In this document: positions 11,920-25,200 of the stretch, piece by piece | Numbering within the stretch: position 1 is the stretch's first letter | How the letters are laid out: the number at the start of each line of letters is the position of its first letter | NCBI GenBank assembly: GCA_013365365.1 | Contig: JABVXU010000165.1 | Coordinates: 45,041 to 109,040 of the forward strand | Source: Cruorifilaria tuberocauda | Lineage: Eukaryota; Nematoda; Chromadorea; Rhabditida; Onchocercidae | Direction of reading: 5' to 3' | Length of the DNA: 64,000 nt | The notes under the pieces: model-generated | Databases searched by the model: none | What the model was told of the DNA's origin: nothing | What the model saw: the letters and a program-made list of their open reading frames with translations, nothing else | Made by a program: the position numbers and the translations under genes

Positions 11920-14900
11920 ATGATGATGGATATTTTGTTGGAAGATGATGAAAAATTATTGTTTTCTTCTTTACCGTCTCAAGATGAGGATATTTTGCTC
12001 ACAGAGCAGGTTAAATTATTATTACCAAATTTTAAAGACTTTTTACTAACAAATTAAATTTCAAGGATGCAAATAAGAACGGAAGACTTTAAAGTTATCA
12101 TTAAAAAATTTGTTCCTCTTGTCATAACGATAAATTCAGAAAGACTTTATTATGAAGCATTCAAGATATTAACAGGCTCGAAAAATGTTTTTATTGTGCG
12201 ATCATAATGAAAAGGGATTTGTGGTAAAAATGGATTTGGCTCGTATTGATGGGATGATACCAAATATATCACAACAACAACTGGAACTATTTTTTGACAA
12301 TGCAGATATTTTTAAAACTAATTATGTTACTGAAAATCAATTCATTGAAAACATTAGTAAGTTTATTTTGTTCACAGTGTTACCAGATGAAGTTATAAAA
12401 ATGTTATCAATAATGCTACTTTTTTGGGTGTTCATTAATTTTGATTTTTTTATTTCTTTAATAGTAACAATCTGAATATCGCATATATAGAGATATATTA
12501 TAGAACCTATGCTTTTACGAAGTGGCTCCAGCGATCCACATCCAATAAAAGCAAAAGTTTGTTTTTTGTTTCTGTAATACATTAATTGGTTTAGTTAAGG
12601 ATTACCGTGTTCAAATAATATTTGACGGTTAATAAAGTTTCTCTCCAGCAATATAATGATTTTGGCGTTATGAACTATTCGATATTAAGAAAAATATCAC
12701 ATCAATTTTGATGAAAATGAAAGACTTTAATTGAAATAAGCAAAAAATTTATTTTAATATCCGGAAATATCATGAAAATCACTTTCATTTTGTTTGTTAC
12801 TCGTTTACTCACTGTTTCTTTTTGCAATTCAGAAATACGAAATGTTGCAGACAAAGAGAAATAATATGTTTTCAATTTATGATTGAAAAAGTCTTTTGGA
12901 GGTTTTTTTGACTTGGCGATTAGTCTTATGTGGACAGAATGAAATCCTGAAATCCTAAGACTTGCATAATTTAAAGAATTTTTAGTTCCTCATTTCATAA
13001 TTTCCCAAAGAAGTAGGGAGGCTTCCTTGTTTTTATATTCATTCTGTGAATGAATAAAGGTATAATTCGAGAAATTTTGAAAAAACAATTAAAGTTTCGT
13101 GAGTTTGAAGATACTTGAAAAAATCTACACCTACTGAGCAAAAACTAAGATTTTATTAGCAAAACGAGATTGTCCACTCAGCTGTACAAATTTAGTTTTG
13201 CTTTCTTGAGCATGGTCCAAGATATTTAATTTTAATCAATAATCAATAAAAGTACTTGTAATTTTATTTCTATCACTTTCATAGCAACTAACCGTTGATA
13301 ACTAATTTTAAAATGAAGTAATTTCATGATACAGCTGAGCAATTAACTGATGCTAATCATTTCAGGAAACAAAAGATCTATATTTAACAAAAAGTGATAA
13401 AGCTTTAGAAGATAGTAATGGAACAATGATGAAAATTAAGGAGGAAAAGAAAAGGAAAGAAATGAGTAGAAATATGACGGATTCTGATCAAAAAGCAATG
13501 GATCCTGGATCAACTAGAAGAAAATCGATTTCTATGGGAATTCGTGCAGAACTGAAAAAATCAATGCAGAATAAGGAGCATTCCGAAATTATTCGACGAC
13601 AAGAGCAAAGCTATAATGGATATGAAGGAGATCACTATCAAGAACATCATCAATGTGCACAACGTCGGGAAATTTATGATTTTACTGGTTCATTGAAAGA
13701 CGAATTATCTGTGTCAGCAATTGGAACGGTGGACAATGAAACGTTTCTTCAGACAGTGTTTGTCGATTTTCATTTATCAGACGTTTTCATATTTCAACAG
13801 ATGCCATTTACATGTTATTTCTCTTTGTAAACATGAGTTTAGGGAGAAGATGTCTATCTATTTATCTAAACACTTCTTTATAGTTGCGTCCATTTATATT
13901 ATGTATTTATGATGTCACTTTTACACGGTAAATTACTATTAAATGGACATCTTTCAACAGTACGCTTACTTCGCTTATTCATAATTTTTGGAGAAATGAA
14001 AGTAATGAAATGAAAAGGTTAAATGAAAAGGTCACAAATAAATATTTTTCCACTGTTGTCGTTAAACTTTCAATCATTAAAAAAAATCCATTTAAATGTA
14101 TGAGTCATCTCAAAGTCATTGTTTTTTTACCATACAAGTTATATATTTCTTAAAATATACCATGGAAAAGTTAGTTCTTTCACAGCTTTACATGATAATA
14201 TTAATAAAATTAGAAACATTTTCAAACATTCTAATTAGAGAATAATTCTGATGCTCTCGAATGAATTTCCAAAAAGTTCATAGGTCTTTTTCTTTCTAAA
14301 TCACTATTTTAATTAGTTAACAAAAATTTGTTCAATACTTAATGAATTTCCATACTGCTGCATTAAATTTCAAGTTTTAAAACAAACTAGTGGTAAATAT
14401 TTAGGTTGCAACTAAATTTAAGCTCAGAGGATTAAGTAAAATTATAATGCGCACTATTATTTGTATATAAACGAATTGCAGGGAATCAACAACCACCAAT
14501 TATCCATTTACTATAGAGAACAGAGATCAACCGTCACAATATGATTCTCTAACAAAATCAATATTGGAATTAAAACAAATTTTCAAAGTACGTTTCATGA
14601 TAACCGATGTTTAAGATGAAAAGTTGCCAATGAATAAGTTTTAAACGAATTTCTCGTTGAATGTATAATTAATGAATTACTACCAACCATACATGATAAC
14701 TATTGATTTCCTTAGTACTTGGAAAAATTCCACGAAACTATAGCACGTTTAAGTTCCTTATGTGTTGGTTGTGATATAATGAAATGGTGTTAATCTCTTG
14801 AAAAGCGACATGATTGTCATTCTTAAATGAAACTTTAAATTTGCTACAATTAACTCTTTTCCAAAATCGAAAGATTGAAGGTGAAGGAAAAGTAAATGGG

Positions 14901-17900
14901 AAGAAGGAAATTAAATGTTTGTTCGATATCCGATTCATTATTTGATTTAAATGTTTATTCGTAATGAAATCTCTTAGTGAATGATGGAAACAAAAGATTT
15001 GATTTCGCTATTTTACTCTGTAAATATACTTGTTGCATATTACTTGCATATAGCTTTATAGTAATGAATTACAGCTGGACGATTTCCAAAGACGGAATAG
15101 AGAAATGATAAGTGAACTAGATTTACATCAATGTATGCATTTTCCGGATATGAAATCATCGCCCGAATCTCAATTACTGGTTGATGTTGGTCTTTTTAAC
15201 AAATTTAGAAACTGAAAATAAATAATAATCGAGAAGTTTCATTGGTATATTATTCTACCCCAAAAAATAAATACAAATTTGATTTATAAATCGAAAACTA
15301 TTCTAACCGGTACGTTGAGGCTGCTTTGAATGTTAGAAAGTTACAGAATCACAAATAGAAAACAAGAGAGTAAGGTTCCATTACTTCCAATTTTTGTAGT
15401 AAAAAAATTTGGGGTTAATTGTTTTGTTTCACTGACAGAATCTGCAGAAGTTTTATTATTTGTTAAAAGATTTATGACGACAGTTCCTATATCTTTGATA
15501 AAGGTTTCCTTCTTTGTTCTGGATTGTACTGAAGGGTCGTTTGATTGAGTTTGAAGAGTTGGGAGAGTTAGGTGAGCTGAATAGTGATTGAGAAATAGCT
15601 AGTAGAAATTTATTTCTTTATTCGACAACGATTTTGACAATGATTTTGAAAGTGAGTTTGACCGAAGCTTTTTTAAGGAAGAAGGAAGCTATTACACAAA
15701 AATCAAAAATCATGGGATATATGAATTAACTGAAACAACAGAAATAAGAATTGTGTAGACATACTATGGTTAAAACAATGGCAAATTAACCCTTAGGCAT
15801 GGTTTGAAGATGATGATGAAATAAAAAAACTGAAGTTATAATGAATTAAGACAGAACAAAACATAAGCTCTGCTTTAACACGGCATATCTGCACAAAGAC
15901 TTTCCAACTTATAATCTCACCACTCGAGGATTTAAAATTTCCTGTTACATGATTTCGGTTTTTCGACAAATTTAGTATTTTGTTATTTCAACTTAAAAAA
16001 CTTAAAACTTAAAAGTGAAATCTGCTTGTTACTTGTTGCATATAAATGTACCAATGATTTAAAATTATAATTGAAGCAATAGTAAAATGAATAGTTTTGG
16101 ATAAATGAATATAGTTCTCTGCTGCAAAGGGAAAACTCAATGGTTTCTCGAAAACAGAAAAATTACATTTCCGAGCTGTTAGATCATGTTAACGAAAATA
16201 TTTTTGAAGGTTCATTAAGCTGATAGTATCGATTTCTATATTTAAATAATTCAATTTAAGTGAGAGCAATTCATTGCAATTAATAAGATCATTTGCATTT
16301 GCAGGAATTATGGGAGTGTGGAACAACAAATAATGAGCAGCTACCATCTATGGTAATTTCATCTATCCATATTGAAAACTAAACTCAATTGGAAATAAAT
16401 TTAGAATTTATTCGTGGCAAGCTATAGAAAACTTTCTGAACATATGAAAGTATTTAATATAAATTTAGTAGCATATATTCTATTAAAATTCAATCCGTCT
16501 GTGTAATGATTTAAATTGCCGTACAATTATGGATGTCAAAAAAGCTTTTAATTTCTGGATTTCTCTGGAATTTCTGGATATATGAACTTTGAAATCGACT
16601 TTTCAGTTTAGAAATATGTTACAGACTATGCTTTTTGTAAATAAATTATAGCCAGGGCGAGATTTCTTACCAGATCGCATTTTCAAAGTAGTTTTTGTGG
16701 GCGATTCGGCTGTTGGTAAAACTTGCTTCCTGCATCGGTTTTGTTACAATCGATTCAAACTTCTTTTTAATGCAACCATTGGAGTTGACTTTATTGTTAA
16801 AACAATCCGTCTGCGTAATCGTATTGTTGCCCTGCAATTATGGGATACCGCTGGACAAGAAAGGTTATTTCTGAATTTCTTTGGAAATTATATAAATCTT
16901 TGATATTTAACTTCCGATACACGTATATATTTATTTATATTACTGAACAAGAATTAGTTTTTCCAAAATTTAGGACGCATTTTCTATTATCATTTACAAA
17001 AAAATTTGACTGAAAATTCAGTCATACACCATTAATATGGAATTTAATGTAGATTTCGAAGTATAACAAAGCAATATTTTCGAAAAGCAGATGGTATCAT
17101 ATTGATGTATGATGTAACGTCTGAACAATCATTTATAAATGTTAGAAATTGGATTACTTCTGTGAAAGCTTGTGTGGATGAAAGTTGTGTAATATGTTTG
17201 GTTGGAAACAAGGTATTAGTTCATATTTCAAACAATGTCATTGCATAAGTGATATTTTCTCGAAAACAGTCACCTTTGAATTAATGATAATCGCTTCCTC
17301 CCAGCTCTAGAAATTATTTTCTATTCAAATCCTATTATGTTTATTCATCATTACCGTAATCGAAGATACAACGTCAATTACAATGGACAAATATTTTAAT
17401 TTCAGCAAAGGTATAAATGTCAAATTTATAGATTGACTTGTTTGCAAATGATAATGACGGAGTGCTTACCTATAAACATGGCAAGAAACTTGCTGAAGTA
17501 AGGAGTTTTAGCCATCTAATTTGTTTACCAAAGATAATTAATTCAGAAATATTTGCTAGACTTACAGGAACTTGATATGTTGTTTTTTGAAACAAGTGCT
17601 TTCAATGGTTTTGGTGTCAACGATTGCATGAAGGCTCTTGCTATGTAATTTTTTTACAATTTTATATAAAATCTTTGCAAATTCAAACAATTAGACATAA
17701 TCGCCATAACAAAAACTGAAATAATCAAATTAGGAGATGAAAGGAAGAAAATACTTGTCACTAAAACATTCAGGATTCAAACTACGCAGTTATTCCAGAT
17801 ATGTATTAGATTGACGGGTTGTTTAATCAAGAGAATTTTCAAGCTGAAGTAATTTTAAAGAACGAAGTAGTATATGGAAAGCGCCAAATTGAGTTTCTAG

Positions 17901-18018
17901 CATATTTTTGTGTGTTTTATTCAGGAAGCTGCAAGAACGTGAAGATCAGCGACTGGAAGATGTGCTAAAACTTGATGTAAGTTTGCAGAGACAACAAAAA
18001 AGTTGGTGCTGCATTTAG
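11920..18018 (+). CDS. rsef-1: RASEF/Rab45-like EF-hand and Rab GTPase protein
   Basis: A multi-exon gene for an atypical large Rab: EF-hand pair, charged linker, C-terminal GTPase. Firm exons are 11920-12009, 12176-12356, 13366 to about 13755, about 14482-14587, 15075-15179, 16305-16352, 16652-16863, 17053-17212, 17432-17497, 17568-17644 and 17925-18018. A small exon near 12480-12570 and the ends of the 13.4 and 14.5 kb exons are uncertain. The N-terminus [12 protein letters not shown] follows an acceptor (ACATAACAG) 10 bases before the ATG. EF-hand 1 is [14 protein letters not shown]; the second loop is degenerate. The linker (ETKDLYLTK, then [13 protein letters not shown]) is Lys/Glu-rich and shorter than the human coiled coil. 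The GTPase shows GDSAVGKT (G1), WDTAGQER (G3), GNKID (G4) and ETSA (G5). The frame ends KSWCCI and stop, so a prenylatable CCI tail. The total is roughly 530 aa. The symbol follows the C. elegans orthologue. Confidence 0.85.
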
Positions 18019-18209
18019 TGAAAATATGCGCTGATTGCATAATTTTATTTGGAGGACGATTTATCCATATTCAAACATAATCTTGTTTTGTTCCATAAGT
18101 ATAACGGACGCTAATGGAATAAGTGAAATTTTATCGAAAAACCGAATGCAAATATGAAGCACTCAAACTGATTAAATTCAACACAGTTGAATTTTGAAAT
18201 ATCTGACAG

Positions 18210-18239
18210 GTAGCCACAAAATCTCCAAGAATTAATTAA
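18210..18239 (+). other. Possible alternative last exon of the RASEF-like gene
   Basis: After the acceptor ATCTGACAG the frame reads VATKSPRIN and a stop. It is in phase with a perfect donor (GTAAGTTT at 17977) inside the last main exon, after KLD. Use of this intron would replace the CCI lipid-anchor tail with a tail lacking cysteine. Confidence 0.35.
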
Positions 18240-18879
18240 AATGGTTGGCACAAAGGAGAACAATGTCCCTTATTTACCAATTATTTGGTTGGGCAAGACG
18301 GTAAAAGAAGAAAGCGATTTTCTAGAATGATTTCTATTTTGAAAGCCTTCATACTCACTTATATTTCATTTATGTGCCTTTTGAATGTTGTCTCCACTGA
18401 TATCCAAGCAATATGACTATATGAATTGTAAGTATGTCCATAACTTACAATAAATCAATTGGGAAGAATTCAAAGCACAATCTTTAAGAATGATAATAAT
18501 TTCAAAAACTTCAAAATTCCTAGAATAAGAATAACGTGTAGTTGTTTCTAGTTGAATTCGTTCTCACAGAATGCTATTCGTTCATTAGGAATAGTGTGCA
18601 AACTCCGGAATTCCTTTAACGCTTTTTTCTCAATTATATTCAATTAATCACTTGTAAATATGGAATAATACCAAAGTTCGTATGAAAGAATTTCTTCATC
18701 TTTGGATGATACCTTGCTGAAAAGATGAAACGGCGGATGATTAGAGTGCTTCTCCAATGTTTCCGTTAATGGATTCGAGATGAAGAGGCACAGGCAGAAT
18801 GAAAAAAAATATTTCGTACTCAAAGATACAGAGAAAGGTACCGTGTTCTTCTTTGTTTTGTGTACTTTCACTAGTTTTG

Positions 18880-18891
18880 CCCCCCCCCCCT
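18880..18891. repeat. Homopolymer C tract
   Basis: A run of about eleven C residues followed by TCCC, unusual in this A+T-rich DNA. Length is prone to sequencing error. Confidence 0.7.
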
Positions 18892-19036
18892 CCCACGGCG
18901 CTATTTTATTCATTTTCCGTGGCTGGAAGTCATAGGCAATGATTCATATATTTACCAGTTTATTTAAGTGTAAATTTATCAGCTTTCGAAATTGTCAAAA
19001 CAGCTGAAATGCCATAAAACTCGATAATTCATCGTG

Positions 19037-19064
19037 TAATTACTAGAGAATGCTCTAGTAATTA
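19037..19064. repeat. Perfect stem-loop, 12-bp arms, 4-base loop
   Basis: Arms TAATTACTAGAG and CTCTAGTAATTA flank AATG. It lies about 190 bases beyond the ptr stop codon, so probably within that gene's 3' UTR. Confidence 0.6.
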
Positions 19065-19250
19065 ACCTACTGGAATAGATGTATCTCAAATCTGTCACAT
19101 AATTTTAAATTCTTGTAAAGATTCTTAGCAGTTTGACCTGTGAAGCCTGAAAAAGTAAAATGCTTGCAAAACTTCCATTTATACTAGTTTCTTACCTCAA
19201 GTACAAATGATTATTATTAAAGAATCCAATAGAATTACATAGCATAAGTG

Positions 19251-22200
19251 TTACTGCCCCGAGGGTTTTGCGGTTGAATGAAGTGTAAATCCGGACTGCT
19301 GCACGGCGATAAATGAATCAGTTATTTTTGTCGTTATTGTGCCAGTGAATGATGTCAACTGAAATTAAAGGAAAAATATGATTCAAAGGCAAGTTCAACT
19401 GATATGTTAGAAACGTGACAATTACAAATTTTTTTCATTTGGACTTTCGTGAAGTGCTTAAATTTTCAAAACATAACGTTTAATTCCATGTTCATTTACA
19501 AATATACATCTAATTCCATATCAATTAAAAATGATTGAGAACATTTCCTGTAGCAATTTCTGACTGGGCTATGTTGCATAAATAACGAAATAATAACCTT
19601 GTAATCTTTCACAAATAAAAAATATTGATAAATGTTCGAGAATGCACAAAGAACAGCCGGAATAACAATTAGCGCATGAAGCGTTCCAAGTGCGATCACT
19701 ACCACGACGGCTTTTGTGAAAACCTGTCATGAAAAACGTTGTCTCAAATAAAAATATCTACTGTGTTGTCAAAATTTTGAAGTTAAAAATGAAATCGAAA
19801 TATTCACCGCGCTCATATAACTGGGAACAAGTAGTAAAATTAGGACGAAGAACAACGTTGAGAAACTGCACTGAAGCAATGGAAAACCAAAGACGTCGAA
19901 TGTATGCTCAAGTCGTTCTTGCACTGATGTTAGATCTGGATTTAATCCAGTGCGATGATAATGGAAGGTGATGTGAGCCGGAAAGTCAACCGATAAACCG
20001 ATAGACATTATCATTGTTGCCATGGAAACTGGATCCACATCAACATTCCAAAAAGTTAAGATGCCAAATACTCCTGCAAAGTTAGTTTTGGTTTTAAAAA
20101 CTATTTATGAAACCTCACAAATGCTATTTTCAAACTAGTTTTGCAACTTAAATTTTAAGAACTTGGCATGCTGAACTTACCAATACATATTGATGCAGTT
20201 GATAAAATTGCAATCATCACGGTTAAAAAGTCTGGCATAAAAATGTAGCACACCACTGCCATACATGCCAGTATCACAAGCGATGTTTGCAAAGTCGTCG
20301 CTACCAGCGAATCAATTTGATCCGTGAATAAAGCTTCTTCTTCATATACTGAAGCTTCAAGATCCTATAATGTTGATGTTCAAGCTAATAGAATTTATGT
20401 GCGCAAATGCATATAACCTAGAAGTGTATGCCTCTAACGAACTAAAATTTATTTTAAACTGAAATTTATTGAATTAGTTCCAAAAGCCTCTTGCATGAGC
20501 TTGCATATTTTCATTATTATTATACAATACAAAAATCATATCTTATAACGATCAACAATTGCTCGCCACGCTTTTAGCATATTTAATCGTTGCAACCAGT
20601 CGGACTGATTTTTACCATGATAAGCGACCGTGACATAAAAGGCTGTAAGACTGAAACTTGTTTGCATAAAAGCTCCTTAGATTTTTCTGAGCCACTATTA
20701 AAAATTATTCATTTATATTTAAAATCTGAGTAAATTAATGACTGAGCTCGATACATGTAACAGTTATGAGAAAAACTTCTTGGCACTAAAAAATTTTATA
20801 TAAAGCCAAAGAACAGATCTTGTTTATGCAAAAGTTAGGTTCTAAAATTGATTTTGGACATATCTCACTTGTTGAAATTTAGATTTAGAAAATATTATTG
20901 AAATAAGTTATATTTTAAAAAAATGAAGGTTAAAAATTAAAAATTAGCATTCAATAGAATAAGAAAAGTTATTCACCGATTAGTTTGATTGTCGAATTTC
21001 ATGAATCCACCGAAGGCTTCATATTCGGGCCATTCCAGAAATTTAAATAAATCCTTTGAGCTATAATCATCAAATTCACTTCCATCGCTTTCTTCATTCT
21101 TCGACTTCAAATACGTCTCATAGTCACGAAGCCAGAAATGTGTAAACCTGGAGCCTTTACATCCAGGTAATGCTTCAAATTGAGATACTAGCTCTTCCAT
21201 ACGTTCTCGTCTGGATAAATTTTGTAAATCTCCTGGTTCTAAGATGAACACTGTTACGAAAGTGTATGACGGCATAATCAATTTACTGTGTAATTCGTAT
21301 ACCTGAAAATTAGTCGTAATTAATTGGAATATTATAAGTTAATAACATAAAATGAGACAAAAATTCATTCAAGTAAGTACTTCGACCATAGGTGAATCAG
21401 CCAAAAATAATTTTTCTGGTGTTAGAGAACCCTTTGCTATCAGTGCATATTTGATACTTGCTATAAAATAAATTATAAGCAGTATAAATATCAAAACAGT
21501 CGTGAAGCCACTTGATATGTATTTACAGTAATTGTGCAAGAAAGTTGTGGCCTGAAAAAGTAAGATTAAAACTTTGGAATATAGGCTGTGAAATAACAAA
21601 AAGGTTTTTATTAATTATTTGATTTACGCTTAATTAGCTAACATAATATTTAAATTGCATCGGCAAACCAATGCCGTATAGATATTTCATATCACAACTT
21701 CTAATTGGATAATTCTTTTCAAACTTGATAATGTTATTAATGTAAATGCTCAAGCTTGCAATGCTTTATATATTAACGCTTATATATTAACTTATCAGCA
21801 CTGTTCGAGTGAGCAATGATTACGACGTTATTGAAGTGTGACAGTGAATGCCAACCTAGAACAGCCGTTAGAAGCATCTATATTAAGCTACACAATCTAT
21901 GTTTAATTCCTTTCCTCTCTCTTTATCCACTTTCCTTTATTTATCCAAAAAAACAAATCTAATAAAATTAACAAACCATCGACGGTTCCTCAGACTTTCG
22001 TTGAGGAGCAACAGATTTTGCATAAATACTTTCTTTCTGCATTTCTATTTGGCCGCCAATACAAAACACAGCAGCATACAGTGTTATGGTATATACATAA
22101 TCCAGAAAAATGGCTACTGCATTGGCGATACACAATAATCGTATATCGGGTGTTGGCGTCGTGAATACTCCAATTCCAAAGGCTAACATGTTTGTCAACG

Positions 22201-25200
22201 ATGTTATGGTTATCGATGGCCCAATATCAGTTAGAACCTAATGAATTATAATGTAACAAAAAAGCACTAAGAGTGACACAAATTCCATTCAAAATAAAAA
22301 TTCGGAGAAAAAGAAAAAAGGAACTTACAACGGCTATTCTTTCTCGAATTGTTCCACATGTAGCAGTTTCTTTCTTCATTTCAATATCGGTCCTATTCCA
22401 TGAACTGATCATTAAAAAGGCATCATCAACCCCTGGAATGAATTGATTTTTAACTAATTTAATGGTTTTTTTGGTTTTCCAAATTTATGGCTAAAACGTT
22501 TTAGCGATCGATTATTAAATTCTATCATTCCATTAAATATTAAAAATAATAGATAAATCATTTATAATAATAGAAATAATAAACAGAGAAGTACCGATAG
22601 CTAAAATAAGAAAGGGTGTTACGCAGAGAATAGAACCAGGCCGTAGGCCCAGTAGAATCAAAAATCCAAGGGACGTTGAAGTTGCCATTAATGGTGTGAT
22701 ACATCCGATAATAGCATAGATTATTTTGATTTTGGAAAACTGTAATTTAATGAATCAGTTTTCAAATTTCAAATACCTTTTCAATTTACACAATAAAAAA
22801 AGCTCCTAAAAAGAAAATATGAATGGAGAAATTACTGAAAAATATCACATAATCAAGCTGCTTTATTTATTCAGCTCGATCTTTTCATTCTTTCTTCGTG
22901 TTGAGGGAGTTATGAAGTTTTGTACTGCACCTTACATGAGGCATGCATTTAAAACATATGAGGCCTTATCAAATTTGAAATATGAATTTATTATTTACAT
23001 GGGTTCCTCATTAGAACAACGAGCATTTCATATAAAAAATTACATTTTTGTCTACAAAAATCCTCTGCAACATTGTTTCTACACATTGAAATATATTGAA
23101 ATAAAATTTTTAAAAAAACTTGGGAAGAACTTTAGCAGATAGAGGTACATTCTTTCATAATATTTATGCTCTATTCTTATTTGGTGATATCTTCTGAAAA
23201 TACTTCTCTATTGTTCAAGCTGAATGATACAAAATTTTTGGAAAATACTAAAGTAATTCAATTGAATTAAAGTTACACCTCCTGAACACTGGTTTTTACA
23301 TTTTCCAAAAATTTTGTATCATTCAGCCTGAACAATAGAGAAACTAACGTGAATTTAATATTTTATAATTTGAATTAAACTAAAACTCTTATTCACAAAA
23401 TATTATGAAACTTAGAGAGATTTCTAAGTTGAAAATATTTGATATTTGGCGGAACATTAATTCACTCTGTTTATTAAAAGTAATGCATTCTTTCAGATTT
23501 TGCAAGCTTCCGGAGTCAAGATCAGGCTTCGGCAAAATTTTTTTACTAACAAAAATATAAAAACACATAGAGGTAATTGAACTACAAAATAACCTGTCTT
23601 GTGTATATTAAACTGATGCTAACTGTTCCAACAGCAAATATACACATCATAATGAAGCCAACCAATATGTAAGGCATTAGCGCAAGACCCGCACGAACGA
23701 TTTCATCTTGCGTATAAGCCAAGGAAAATGCAATTGGTCGAATTAACGAGTTGTCATACTCACTGCAAAATTTAGATTATGGAAATGCATATAATGATGC
23801 TGTTTACTTTTTAGGTAAAATTCGAAAATCGCTGATTTGGGATTTTACTCTAAAATGCAAGGATATAGAGAACTGAATGATTGTACAATAAAGAAACTAA
23901 TGAACATTGTTGAAGAGGTCAGACAGATAGACAGGTTTATAATGCTAGTGAAGTTTAAAATGTTATAAAATAGAATTGGAAATTACGTGGAGAACTGTGA
24001 AACTTGTTATTTTTTCCTACGATACTATGTGCTGCCGCTTCATATAAAATTTTTATTTTTGGTTAAATTCGGATAATCTGTGAGATTTCAAAGGTTATTT
24101 TATGCCTAGTATTTCGTTGCATTAATTAGCTCGTTATTTGTTTTATATCGTTGTATTGGGATAAATAGAATGTAAAATGACTCGTACTTTTTAAAATAAT
24201 CTCCAACGAGACGTTCCCAATGGAATGTATCATCGCCGGTCCATTCCTTCGGTCGCTGTGTTCGAAAATGTAATGCCACTAATTTAACATGTTTGATATT
24301 GGTTCCAGAAAATCGATTTACACCATCAGTTGCATATTCAACACCAAAGAAGTAGGGTGACAAATCGAGGTCACGACCAAATAATTGCATTATGGGAAAT
24401 GAAAGTTCAATTAAATCATGACTATTATTGTTACTCGTATTACTTCCGCTAGTATTTCTGTCGAGATTTTTCGCAGTATTTAGAAGTAAGCCATTCTGAA
24501 AATGAATTTATTTCCTCTTTTGTTGTAATTTTCTATTAGGAGAGAAAAAAAAGGAAATTATTGATACTTTTGCCAATTTTCGAACTTATAGCAAACCATA
24601 GAAATAAATCAACCACACAATATCAATAATCTAAGTACTTTTTCTTCCCTGTCACTTCATGTACCAATAATATGAGTACTTTTCCTTTCTTTTCACACTA
24701 ATTTTTTATTAATCTATGTTGATATAAATAGTATCTATCAGTCTAATAGCACTTAATAACTATTCATAATGACAAAAGATTTGTTGATGGGAGAAATTTC
24801 ATTATAAATAAATTTTCAAAAATACCAGCCAAAAGTTAACAAAAGTTAATATTGTTTACTTTTTCTAGCGTAGGTGTAACTGTTAGAAGTATAGAACTTG
24901 ATGATAAGAAGAAAAAAGTTGTTAGATAAATAAATGATAGTAATGAAGAAAAATGTCAGATAATTTTACTCTGAATTGCCGAACAGGTTCATTGACATCA
25001 CAAAAATTTCTGCACATTCGGTAATAAGTATAATTCTTGACGGGGAAATGTGTCCCCACATAGTCAACAACATTCAGAATTTCATTTAAATAAGGCAGTC
25101 TGGTGACTGAGCCACCATCTTTTGCTGTAACAATGATAATTACCACCACCGGATCTTTACCATCATTGAATTTTCGAAAAACTTCCAGTTCATTAAAGGC

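Larger units (their letters stand above)
18019..19250. other. Region between convergent rsef-1-like and ptr genes
   Basis: Holds the 3' ends of two converging genes. An in-frame alternative last exon for the RASEF gene may lie at 18210-18239. A C-run is at 18880-18891, a minus-strand AATAAA (TTTATT on plus) at 18905-18910 could serve the ptr gene, and a 12-bp-arm hairpin is at 19037-19064. No other gene was seen. Confidence 0.5.

Noticed and set aside
12061..12170. EF-hand-like words DANKNGR and EDFKVI in different frames just before the RASEF EF-hand exon
   Set aside because: No single frame or splice combination joins them; they fall in an intron bounded by CAG/GTTAAA at 12010 and TTAACAG at 12175.
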